Origin: Candidatus Blautia equi
GTDB taxonomy: Bacteria > Bacillota > Clostridia > Lachnospirales > Lachnospiraceae
Assembly (NCBI GenBank): GCA_018064695.1
Contig: JAGHUU010000051.1
Span: 1 to 9,939 of the forward strand
Direction of reading: 5' to 3'
DNA length: 9,939 bases
The position numbers and the translations under genes were made by a program. Every line of letters starts with the position of its first letter. Position 1 is the first letter of the stretch. Under the pieces are notes generated by a model that had not been told where the DNA came from, searched no databases, and was given only the letters and a program-made list of their open reading frames with translations. Shown here in pieces: positions 1-6,519 of the stretch.

Positions 1-588
1 CGTGTGGACGCACCGCTGGATATGCGCATGGACCAGCGCCAGCCACAGACCGCGGCCGACATTGTAAACGGCTATGAAGAAAGAGAATTATTCCGTATCA
101 TCCGTGATTACGGAGAAGATAAATTTGCAAAAAACATCGCGAAGCACATTGTGCAGGCCAGAAGCATAGCACCTATCGAGACCACCGGTCAGCTGACCGA
201 GATCATCCGGGGTGCCATTCCTATGAAAATGCAGGTGACAGGCGGCCACCCCGCCAAAAGAACCTTCCAGGCCATCCGCATTGAGCTGAACAGAGAGCTG
301 GATGTCCTTCGGGACTCCCTTGATGAGATGATCGACATGCTGGACGACGGCGGCAGACTCTGCATCATTACCTTCCATTCCTTAGAGGATAGAATCGTAA
401 AGACCATTTTCCGCCAGAACGAAAATCCATGCACCTGTCCTACCAGCTTCCCTGTATGCATGTGCGGCAAGAAGTCCAAAGGAAAGGTGATCACCAGAAA
501 ACCTATTCTGCCAAGTGACCTTGAGATGGAGGAAAACCCACGTTCCAAGAGCGCAAAGCTTCGTGTTTTTGAGCGTATTATAGAATAA
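1..588 (+). CDS. rsmH: 16S rRNA (cytosine(1402)-N4)-methyltransferase RsmH (MraW), C-terminal part
   Basis: RsmH uses S-adenosylmethionine to methylate N4 of C1402 in the decoding centre of 16S rRNA. The reading frame is open from base 1, so the gene begins upstream; 195 codons are visible of a family length of about 310. The N-terminal SAM-binding motif is therefore lost. Family motifs visible in order are PLDMRMD near the left edge, GGHPAKRTFQAIRIELN, the FHSLEDRIVK block, and the C-terminal NPRSKSAKLRVFERI ending. A CxC-x6-CxC cysteine cluster lies at 430-465, just after the FHSLED block. It is the usual first or second gene of the dcw cluster, and the ftsL-like gene follows 50 bases later. 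The GTG at 4-6 is an internal valine codon, not the start. Identification is near certain from the motifs. Confidence 0.97.
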   Translation, partial: RVDAPLDMRMDQRQPQTAADIVNGYEERELFRIIRDYGEDKFAKNIAKHIVQARSIAPIETTGQLTEIIRGAIPMKMQVTGGHPAKRTFQAIRIELNRELDVLRDSLDEMIDMLDDGGRLCIITFHSLEDRIVKTIFRQNENPCTCPTSFPVCMCGKKSKGKVITRKPILPSDLEMEENPRSKSAKLRVFERIIE

Positions 589-600
589 AGTAATTAATTT

Positions 601-620
601 TCAGATATACACAGATCTGA
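601..620 (+). other. Short inverted repeat just upstream of the ftsL ribosome binding site
   Basis: TCAGAT at 601-606 and ATCTGA at 615-620 are perfect 6-bp arms around an 8-base loop. The hairpin would end directly against the purine-rich Shine-Dalgarno run at 621-630. There is no T-tract, so it is not a terminator. It could tune translation of the ftsL-like gene or be an RNA processing site, or it may be chance given the short arms. Confidence 0.35.
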
Positions 621-638
621 GAGGGGAGGGAAAGAGAT

Positions 639-1202
639 ATGGCACAGAGAAGACCGGCAAACAGAAGAACCGCGTCCAGTCAGGTCAGAAGAAACAGGGA
701 TATGTACATGTCCGGAAATACAGTCAGACAGCCGCAGGAATATCCTGGCCGCCGCAACCCCGTGCGTCCATCCCACACCCGCAGAACTGTTGAAAGAGAA
801 CCACAGAGAAGAGTCAGAACCGACCGCGAGATCCGTGAATCCCGCCGCCAGATTGAAAGAAACAGAGCCAGAGCAGAGGGAATCACCAAAGGCTTCATTG
901 TATTCCTCTCTGTTGTGTGTATTGCTCTTCTTATGATGGGCGTACATTTCCTGCAGTTAAAATCTGAGATCACCAGCAAAAAGAAAGAGGTGGCCAGACT
1001 GGAGGCAGAGTATACAGACCTGAAGGAAGAGAACGACGCTCTGCAGAGTCAGATCACAAACAATGTGGATATGCGAAAGATCCGTCAGATCGCCTTTGGC
1101 CGTCTGGGTATGAAATACCCGTCTGATGATCAGAAGGTTCTGTATGAGACCACCACCACCAGTTATGTGAGACAATATCAGGAGGTACCTGATTCCAAAT
1201 AG
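639..1202 (+). CDS. ftsL: FtsL-like septum assembly protein (bitopic, coiled coil)
   Basis: FtsL is a small single-pass membrane protein that, with DivIB/FtsQ and DivIC/FtsB, recruits and activates the septal FtsW-FtsI synthase. This 187-residue protein has a very basic cytoplasmic N-terminus (about residues 1-84, rich in Arg). One membrane segment follows at about 85-105 (GFIVFLSVVCIALLMMG). A charged heptad-like coiled coil spans about 106-143, then comes the conserved GMKYP-type motif near residues 157-161 and a short polar tail. The ATG at 639 has a strong GGGGAGGG ribosome binding site 8 bases upstream. The protein is longer than classical FtsL (about 100-120 residues) because of the cytoplasmic arm. 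Identity rests on topology and position between rsmH and ftsI, since FtsL sequences are poorly conserved; a DivIC/septum-formation-initiator label would also fit. Confidence 0.85.
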   Translation: MAQRRPANRRTASSQVRRNRDMYMSGNTVRQPQEYPGRRNPVRPSHTRRTVEREPQRRVRTDREIRESRRQIERNRARAEGITKGFIVFLSVVCIALLMMGVHFLQLKSEITSKKKEVARLEAEYTDLKEENDALQSQITNNVDMRKIRQIAFGRLGMKYPSDDQKVLYETTTTSYVRQYQEVPDSK

Positions 1203-1207
1203 GAGAG
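1201..1207 (+). promoter_or_regulatory. Ribosome binding site overlapping the ftsL stop; fixes the TTG start of ftsI
   Basis: AGGAGAG begins inside the TAG stop codon (1200-1202) of the ftsL-like gene and lies at good spacing from TTG at 1214. The next in-frame ATG, at 1286, would cut into the basic N-terminus just before the membrane segment and lacks such a site. The overlap suggests translational coupling between ftsL and ftsI. Confidence 0.75.
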
Positions 1208-1213
1208 ATTTCC

Positions 1214-3469
1214 TTGAAGAGAAGAAAACATAATAGTAACAAGAACAACGTTCGTAATAAGATCACCAGAAAAACGAACTACCAAATGCGCAAAAAGCTG
1301 GTAATGCTCTATATAGGAGTAGTACTGGCTTTAGTTGGTTTAATGATGAGGATCACTTACATCAATGCCACCAGCGGTGACAAGTATAAAAAGATGGTTC
1401 TCTCCCAGGCCCAGTCCAAGTACGAGAGCGCGGTGCTTCCATCCAAGCGCGGCGACATCTACGACAGAAACGGAAACGTGCTGGCCACCAGCAGTAAAGT
1501 GTATAACGTAGTCCTGGACTGTAAGGCAGTCAACGAGGCAGACGAATGGGTCCGCTCCGAATACAGAGATGCCACCATCAAAGCTCTGGTGGATTTCTTT
1601 GAACTGGAGGAGGCAAAACTCTTAAAGCTCATCACCAGCGACTCCACCAAAAACAGCCAGTATCAGGTCATTAAAAAGACCGTTCCTGTAGATAAGAAAA
1701 AAGATTTCGAAAATTTCAAAGCCTTCACAGCGGCAGATAACCTCTCTGAAGAGCAGAAGACATACAGAAACCATATAACAGGCGTGTGGTTTGAGGAGGA
1801 TTACTTAAGAAGCTATCCTTTTGAGAGCCTTGCCTGCGATACCATAGGCTTTACCTTCTCCAGAGACACCGCCGACTGGGGTATCGAGGGATACTACAAC
1901 ACCTACCTCACCGGTGCCGACGGCAGACAGTACGGCTATTTCAGCAACAGCTCCGACGTGGAGCAGACCATCATCGAGCCAACCAATGGTCGAAGCCTGG
2001 AGCTCTCCCTGGATGTGGGTGCCCAGCAGATCGTGGAAAAATACGTAAACGCCTTCAACGAGGCCATGGGTGCCAAACACGTGGGCGTTGTGGTGGAGGA
2101 TCCTTCCACCGGCGAGATCCTGGCCATGGACGGCGGCGACCGCTATGACCTGAACCACCCTCGCGACTTAAGCTATTCCGGACTTTATTCCGATGCAGCC
2201 ATAGAAGCCATGAATGACGAACAGACAGTGGAGGCACTGAACAGTATGTGGAGCAACTTCTGCATCACAGATGCCTACGAGCCGGGTTCTGTAGTTAAGC
2301 CAATCGTCATGGCATCCGCACTTGAGAAGGGTGCTATTTCTACCAGTGACATGTTTGTCTGTGACGGCGGACAGCAGTTCGGTACCGATACCTTCATCAA
2401 GTGCGCGGTTTACCCGGATGCCCACGGTGATGAGACCCTGGCGGACGTCATTGCAAACTCCTGCAACGACGGTATGATGCAGATCGCAGCACGCATGGGT
2501 GACGACCAGTTCATCAAAGCGCAGAGTCTGTTCAACTTTGGTTCCTATACAGGTCTTGACCTTCCAAACGAAGGCTCCGGTATTATCCATACCACAGATA
2601 CCATGGGAACCACAGAGCTTGCCTGCTCCTCCTTTGGACAGGGCTTTACCTGTACCATGATCCAGGAGATCAATGCCATGTGCTCCGTAATCAACGGCGG
2701 TTACTATTATCAGCCGCATCTGGTAACCAAGATCAAGGACAGCAACGGCAATATCATTAAAAATATCACACCGACCCTCATGAAGCAGACCATCTCCGCA
2801 CAGATCTCCGAGAATGTGCGCAAATACATGCAGGCCAGTGTTGAGCACGGTACCAGTTATCATTCCAAAGTCCAGGGCTACAGCTCCGGTGGTAAGACAG
2901 GTACTGCTGAGAAAATTCCGCGAGGAAACAGAAAATACCTGGTATCCTTTATCGGCTTTGCTCCGGTATCCGATCCTAAGGTAGTTGTATATGTAGTAGT
3001 AGATGAGCCGAATGCGGAGGAACAGGCAACCAGTTCCTTCCCGCAGTACATTGCACAGGGTATTCTCTCTGAGCTTCTGCCTTATCTGAATGTATTTCCG
3101 GATGAGAGCGGCGGCTACTATGAGGAGACCGAGCTCTGGGAAGGCTTTAAAGGACATCTCCAGAATATTTCCGGCCCGGGCCTTGATGCCGAGGGCAACC
3201 TGGTCGATGGTGCAGGAAACCTTATCGACCTGGAAGGAAACCGTATCGACAACAAGGGTTATCTTGTGGATGACCACGGCAACCGTCTTGTCAACGATGA
3301 CGGCGAGTATATGAAATCTCCGTATCTGGTAAGCAATGTAAGCGATGACCTTCAGGAAGCTGTATCCAATACCAACATCCCGGCACCGCTTCAGAGCGAC
3401 GAGGATCCTCTCTACGGAAACGACATGGAGAGCGATGGCGTTACCAACGAAGAGGCAGGATACGAATAA
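1214..3469 (+). CDS. ftsI: Class B penicillin-binding protein (FtsI/PBP2-type peptidoglycan D,D-transpeptidase)
   Basis: This enzyme cross-links peptidoglycan stem peptides at the septum, working with FtsW. The 751-residue protein has a basic cytoplasmic N-terminus, one membrane anchor at about residues 29-48, and the dimerisation-domain motif RGDIYDRNGNVLA at 79-91. The transpeptidase domain has all three active-site motifs: S359-V-V-K362 (inside YEPGSVVKP), S416-C-N418 and K561-T-G563 (KTGTAEK). The start is TTG at 1214, chosen for its ribosome binding site. After the transpeptidase domain (ending roughly at residue 635) comes an acidic tail of over 100 residues. That tail carries six 7-residue repeats at 658-700 and has no recognisable PASTA domain, so it differs from classic SpoVD. 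Position between ftsL and mraY supports a division role. FtsI versus a sporulation PBP cannot be decided from sequence alone. Confidence 0.93.
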   Translation: MKRRKHNSNKNNVRNKITRKTNYQMRKKLVMLYIGVVLALVGLMMRITYINATSGDKYKKMVLSQAQSKYESAVLPSKRGDIYDRNGNVLATSSKVYNVVLDCKAVNEADEWVRSEYRDATIKALVDFFELEEAKLLKLITSDSTKNSQYQVIKKTVPVDKKKDFENFKAFTAADNLSEEQKTYRNHITGVWFEEDYLRSYPFESLACDTIGFTFSRDTADWGIEGYYNTYLTGADGRQYGYFSNSSDVEQTIIEPTNGRSLELSLDVGAQQIVEKYVNAFNEAMGAKHVGVVVEDPSTGEILAMDGGDRYDLNHPRDLSYSGLYSDAAIEAMNDEQTVEALNSMWSNFCITDAYEPGSVVKPIVMASALEKGAISTSDMFVCDGGQQFGTDTFIKCAVYPDAHGDETLADVIANSCNDGMMQIAARMGDDQFIKAQSLFNFGSYTGLDLPNEGSGIIHTTDTMGTTELACSSFGQGFTCTMIQEINAMCSVINGGYYYQPHLVTKIKDSNGNIIKNITPTLMKQTISAQISENVRKYMQASVEHGTSYHSKVQGYSSGGKTGTAEKIPRGNRKYLVSFIGFAPVSDPKVVVYVVVDEPNAEEQATSSFPQYIAQGILSELLPYLNVFPDESGGYYEETELWEGFKGHLQNISGPGLDAEGNLVDGAGNLIDLEGNRIDNKGYLVDDHGNRLVNDDGEYMKSPYLVSNVSDDLQEAVSNTNIPAPLQSDEDPLYGNDMESDGVTNEEAGYE
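3185..3313 (+). repeat. Six heptad repeats (D-x-x-G-N-x-x) in the PBP C-terminal tail
   Basis: Residues 658-700 of the penicillin-binding protein read as consecutive 7-residue units: DAEGNLV, DGAGNLI, DLEGNRI, DNKGYLV, DDHGNRL, then after one extra Val a degenerate NDDGEYM. Gly at unit position 4 is invariant. Asp at position 1 is kept in the first five units, Asn at position 5 in four, and a hydrophobic residue at position 7 throughout. The DNA is less regular than the protein, which suggests an old repeat under selection at protein level. The function is unknown; a short beta-type extracytoplasmic repeat or linker is possible. Confidence 0.85.
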
Positions 3470-3532
3470 AATCGACTGAAACCGGCAAAATGCGGCAAAA
3501 TCAGACAGAGACCAACGAAAGAGGTACATGTT

Positions 3533-4489
3533 ATGGACTTTAAGATCGTAATTCCGGCACTGATCGCCTTTGTGATCAGCACCGCACTGGGACCGTTTGT
3601 GATCCCGTTCCTTAGAAAACTGAAATTCAGCCAGACTGAGCGCGTGGACGGCGTGGAGTCCCACCTTAAGAAGACCGGCACTCCTACCATGGGCGGTGTG
3701 ATCTTCCTGATCGCCATTGTGGTTACCTCACTGTTTTATATGAAAGACTATCCGAAGATCATTCCGGTGGTGATTCTTACCTTCGGTTTTGGTGTGATCG
3801 GATTCCTGGATGATTACCTGAAGGTAGTGCTTAGAAGATCCGACGGTCTTCTGGCATGGCAGAAGTTTTCTCTTCAGCTCATCATCACTGCAATTTATAC
3901 TTTTTATCTGATGAAATTTACGGATGTTTCTCTCACCATGAGAATTCCGTTCTGGAGCGGTCATGAGCTGAATCTTGGCTGGCTTGCTGTTCCGCTTCTG
4001 TTCTTTGCAGTTCTCGGTACCGTTAACGGTGTAAACCTGACAGACGGTCTTGACGGACTGGCAGCTACCGTAACACTGGTGGTTGCGGTGTTCTTTGTTG
4101 TTGTATCTATCAGCCTTGGCGCAGGCGTTGAGCCGCTGGCTGCAGCTGTAGCGGGCGGACTTATGGGCTTCCTTCTTTACAATGTGCATCCTGCACAGGT
4201 GTTCATGGGAGATACCGGTTCCCTGGCTCTTGGCGGATTTGTGGCAGGTATGGCCTATATGATGCAGATGCCTTTATTTATTCTGATCATCGGTGTGATC
4301 TATCTTGTGGAGACCCTCTCTGTTATGATCCAGGTTTCCTACTTTAAGATCACCCATGGAAAACGTATCTTCAAGATGGCTCCGATCCATCATCATTTTG
4401 AGAAGAGCGGCTGGAAAGAGACCAAGATCGTTGGCGTATTTTCCATCATCACCACAGTGGCATGTCTCATTGCGCTGCTGGCACTTTAA
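3533..4489 (+). CDS. mraY: Phospho-N-acetylmuramoyl-pentapeptide transferase MraY
   Basis: MraY is an integral membrane enzyme. It transfers phospho-MurNAc-pentapeptide from UDP to undecaprenyl phosphate to make lipid I, the first membrane step of peptidoglycan synthesis. The 318-residue length is close to the Gram-positive norm (about 320). About ten hydrophobic segments are visible. Catalytic motifs are present in order: DDYLKV (Asp93, Asp94), NGVNLTDGLDGLA at about 165-177, MGDTGS (Asp227), and the PIHHHFE histidine loop at 284-290. The ATG at 3533 has AAAGAGG 8 bases upstream. The 63-base gap after ftsI shows no promoter or terminator, so it is probably cotranscribed. Its stop codon overlaps the murD ribosome binding site. 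Confidence 0.98.
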   Translation: MDFKIVIPALIAFVISTALGPFVIPFLRKLKFSQTERVDGVESHLKKTGTPTMGGVIFLIAIVVTSLFYMKDYPKIIPVVILTFGFGVIGFLDDYLKVVLRRSDGLLAWQKFSLQLIITAIYTFYLMKFTDVSLTMRIPFWSGHELNLGWLAVPLLFFAVLGTVNGVNLTDGLDGLAATVTLVVAVFFVVVSISLGAGVEPLAAAVAGGLMGFLLYNVHPAQVFMGDTGSLALGGFVAGMAYMMQMPLFILIIGVIYLVETLSVMIQVSYFKITHGKRIFKMAPIHHHFEKSGWKETKIVGVFSIITTVACLIALLAL

Positions 4490-4494
4490 GGAGG
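4488..4494 (+). promoter_or_regulatory. murD ribosome binding site overlapping the mraY stop codon
   Basis: AAGGAGG shares its first two bases with the TAA stop of mraY (4487-4489) and sits 6 bases before ATG 4501. It decides the murD start in favour of 4501 over the in-frame ATG at 4462, which lies inside mraY and has no such site. Confidence 0.85.
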
Positions 4495-4500
4495 ACTAAC

Positions 4501-5859
4501 ATGGAACTGACTGGAAAGAAAGTACTGGTATTCGGTACGGGAAAAAGTGGAATCGGCGCAGCAGACCTTTTAAATCAGATGGGCGCAGCTGTTGTGCTCT
4601 TTGACGGAAATACTTCTGTTGATAAAGAGGCTGTTCTTAAGAAGCTGGACGGAACCTATACACCTGAGATGTATCTGGGCGAGGTGCCGGAGGATGTGCA
4701 GAAGGCACTGGATCTGGTTGTATTAAGCCCTGGTGTTCCTACCGATATCCCGGTGGTAAAGAGCTTTTACGCACAGGGACTTCCTGTATGGGGAGAGGTG
4801 GAGCTGGCTTATCAGGCAGGTAAGGGTGAGGTATTAGCAATCACCGGAACCAATGGAAAGACCACCACTACAGCCCTTACCGGAAAGATCATGGGAGACT
4901 ATGCGGAGTCTGTATTTGTTGTAGGAAATATCGGAACTCCTTATACCTCCAAGTCCCTGGAGATGAAGGAGGAGACCATCACCGTTGCGGAGATCAGCAG
5001 CTTCCAGCTGGAGACCATTGATACTTTTGCTCCTAAGGTGAGTGCGATTCTGAATATTACTGAGGATCATCTGAACCGTCATCATACTATGGAGGAGTAC
5101 ATCCGCGTGAAAGAGCTGATCATTAAGAATCAGACTGCGGAAGGCACCTGTGTTCTGAACTATGAGGACGAGATCTTAAGAGAGTTTGGAAAGAATATTG
5201 TTCCTAAGGTGATTTATTTCTCCAGCGTTCGCAAACTGGATCAGGGCATTTTCCTGGATGGAGATCTCATTGTGCTTAAGACAGCTGATGAGGAGATTCC
5301 GGTTGTTCGCACAGGAGAGCTGAAGCTTTTGGGACAGCATAATTTTGAGAATGTAATGGCAGCTGTTGCCATGACTTACGCAGCAGGTGTTCCTATGGAG
5401 AGCATCAGAAAGAGCGTTTGCGAGTTTACAGCTGTTGAGCATAGAATTGAGTTTGTTGTGGAGACCAACGGAGTTGCTTATTATAACGATTCCAAGGGAA
5501 CCAATCCGGATGCGGCGATCAAGGGTATTCAGGCTATGAACCGCCCAACCCTGCTGATTGGCGGCGGATATGACAAGCAGTCCAGCTATGATGAGTGGAT
5601 TCAGGCATTTGACGGTAAGGTTAAGTATCTGGTGCTCATTGGACAGACCAGAGAGAAGATCCGCGATGCAGCAGAGCGTCTGGGATTCCACAATAATGTT
5701 CTCTGCGAGAATCTGGAGGAGGCTGTGAAGTTCTGTGCAGAGCATGCAGAGCCAGGCGATGCAGTGCTTCTTTCCCCTGCATGTGCAAGCTGGGGACAGT
5801 TTGATAACTATGAGCAGCGCGGCGTAATGTTCAAAGAGTACGCAAGAGCCGTGAAATAA
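4501..5859 (+). CDS. murD: UDP-N-acetylmuramoyl-L-alanine--D-glutamate ligase MurD
   Basis: MurD is a cytoplasmic ATP-dependent ligase that adds D-glutamate to UDP-MurNAc-L-Ala. At 452 residues it matches the family length. An N-terminal UDP-binding Rossmann-like domain opens with VLVFGTGKSG. The central ATPase domain has the P-loop GTNGKTTTT (116-124), SSFQLET (166-172) and NITEDHLNRH (185-194). Lys204 in the following helix is the probable carbamylated lysine. The C-terminal domain carries NDSKGTN (329-335), LIGGGYDK (352-359) and the LLSPACASWGQFDNYEQRG block (423-441). The protein starts MELTGKKVLV; the upstream in-frame ATG at 4462 would add 13 residues encoded within mraY and is rejected. 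The next gene starts only 11 bases downstream. In many dcw clusters ftsW or murG would follow; here neither does. Confidence 0.98.
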   Translation: MELTGKKVLVFGTGKSGIGAADLLNQMGAAVVLFDGNTSVDKEAVLKKLDGTYTPEMYLGEVPEDVQKALDLVVLSPGVPTDIPVVKSFYAQGLPVWGEVELAYQAGKGEVLAITGTNGKTTTTALTGKIMGDYAESVFVVGNIGTPYTSKSLEMKEETITVAEISSFQLETIDTFAPKVSAILNITEDHLNRHHTMEEYIRVKELIIKNQTAEGTCVLNYEDEILREFGKNIVPKVIYFSSVRKLDQGIFLDGDLIVLKTADEEIPVVRTGELKLLGQHNFENVMAAVAMTYAAGVPMESIRKSVCEFTAVEHRIEFVVETNGVAYYNDSKGTNPDAAIKGIQAMNRPTLLIGGGYDKQSSYDEWIQAFDGKVKYLVLIGQTREKIRDAAERLGFHNNVLCENLEEAVKFCAEHAEPGDAVLLSPACASWGQFDNYEQRGVMFKEYARAVK

Positions 5860-5870
5860 GAGGCAGAGTT

Positions 5871-6377
5871 ATGGAATACTGGGATATTTATGATAAGAAC
5901 AAGCAGCGCACCGGACGCACCATGAAGCGCAATGATTGGTGCCCGAAGGATGATGAGTATCATCTTACGGTTCTGGTCGTGGTTTGCAGACCGGATGGGA
6001 AGTTTCTCATTACCCAGAGGGTTATGACCAAACACTGGGCTCCGGGCTGGTGGGAGGTTTCCGGCGGCGGCGTTCGTGCGGGTGAGGAGTCTTTGGAGGC
6101 TGTGATCCGCGAAGTGAAAGAGGAGACGGGACTTGATGTCTCCGGTTGTGAAAATGGATATCAGTTCACTTATCACCGGGAGAACCCGGGTGAGGGTGAT
6201 AATTATTTTGTTGATGTGTATCGCTTTGTATTGGATTTTGATGAGAGCGATGTCACTCCTCAGGAAGAGGAAACTTTAGGTTTTAAGCTGGCCACCCACG
6301 AGGAGATCAAAGCCCTGGCAGATCAGGGAATCTTCCTCCACTACGCCAGCATCAAACAGGTTTTTGAAATCTACTAA
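5871..6377 (+). CDS. NUDIX hydrolase
   Basis: NUDIX enzymes cleave a nucleoside diphosphate or other pyrophosphate linked to a variable group, using a divalent metal. This 168-residue protein has a complete NUDIX box (G x5 E x7 REU x EE x GU) at residues 66-88. Gly66, Glu72, Arg80, Glu81, Glu84, Glu85 and Gly87 are all in place, so it should be catalytic. The N-terminus (YWDIYDKNKQRTG, then a basic stretch and HLTVLVVV) resembles the isopentenyl-diphosphate-isomerase-like NUDIX group. The isomerase's catalytic Cys motif is absent; WEVSGGG stands there instead. The substrate is unknown. A weak AGAGG precedes the ATG at 5871, and the gap after murD is 11 bases, so it is probably read from the dcw transcript. 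A terminator follows 7 bases after its stop. It could be a pool-cleaning enzyme merely placed here, or one linked to cell wall precursors. Confidence 0.93.
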   Translation: MEYWDIYDKNKQRTGRTMKRNDWCPKDDEYHLTVLVVVCRPDGKFLITQRVMTKHWAPGWWEVSGGGVRAGEESLEAVIREVKEETGLDVSGCENGYQFTYHRENPGEGDNYFVDVYRFVLDFDESDVTPQEEETLGFKLATHEEIKALADQGIFLHYASIKQVFEIY

Positions 6378-6384
6378 TACATCC

Positions 6385-6428
6385 CGAAAAAAAGCGGCCC
6401 CCTGCCTTCGGCAGCCCGCTTTTTTTCG
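6385..6428 (+). terminator. Strong Rho-independent terminator after the NUDIX gene
   Basis: A 13-bp outer stem, CGAAAAAAAGCGG at 6385-6397 with its exact complement at 6416-6428, encloses an inner hairpin CTGCC-TTC-GGCAG (6402-6414). The arms carry seven A and seven T (6387-6393 and 6420-6426), so it could act in both directions. No opposing gene is seen on the right, so its main role is to end the dcw transcript and insulate the importer operon. Confidence 0.92.
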
Positions 6429-6433
6429 TGTAA

Positions 6434-6465
6434 GAAAGTGTTTGATATTAAATTAGGAAAGTGTT
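6434..6465 (+). repeat. 9-bp direct repeat around the importer -35 and -10
   Basis: GAAAGTGTT occurs at 6434-6442 and again at 6457-6465, 23 bases apart, and similar A/T-rich bases including GAT follow each copy. One copy reaches the -35 and the other the start of the -10. It may be a pair of regulator half-sites or chance in A/T-rich DNA. Confidence 0.5.
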
Positions 6466-6470
6466 AAGAT
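6442..6470 (+). promoter_or_regulatory. Candidate sigma-A promoter of the importer operon
   Basis: TTGATA (6442-6447, 5 of 6 to consensus) is followed after exactly 17 bases by TAAGAT (6465-6470, 4 of 6). It lies just after the terminator and about 50 bases before the permease start. The -10 overlaps the left arm of an inverted repeat, so a regulator could control it. Confidence 0.6.
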
Positions 6471-6490
6471 TAATTTCGCGTAGCTTAACA
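6462..6490 (+). promoter_or_regulatory. Inverted repeat overlapping the importer -10; candidate operator
   Basis: TGTTAAG (6462-6468) and CTTAACA (6484-6490) are perfect 7-bp arms separated by 15 bases. The left arm covers most of the -10 and the right arm lies downstream of the expected start of transcription. The position suits a repressor site. No regulator gene is present in the window to pair with it. Confidence 0.45.
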
Positions 6491-6519
6491 TGAGATTATT
6501 TATGAGGTTATAGAGCTTT

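Noticed and set aside
3483..3501. CGGCAAAAT repeated twice with a 10-base period between ftsI and mraY
   Set aside because: Only two short copies, with no promoter or symmetry around them; chance is sufficient.
2168..3664. 498-codon open frame on the - strand across ftsI and the start of mraY
   Set aside because: It is antisense to a PBP with all catalytic motifs, shows no domain I recognise, and crosses the ftsI-mraY boundary. It is a shadow of codon bias.
4462..4500. Upstream in-frame ATG for murD at 4462
   Set aside because: It would add 13 residues encoded within mraY, while AAGGAGG sits correctly for ATG 4501 and the protein then begins at the normal MurD N-terminus.
6490..6513. Seven-codon ORF (MRLFMRL) before the permease
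   Set aside because: No ribosome binding site and it lies within the candidate operator; not supportable as a leader peptide.
6429..6519. Possible riboswitch or T-box upstream of the importer permease
   Set aside because: The gap is about 90 bases including the promoter, too short for a known aptamer plus expression platform, and no S-box or T-box core sequence is visible.
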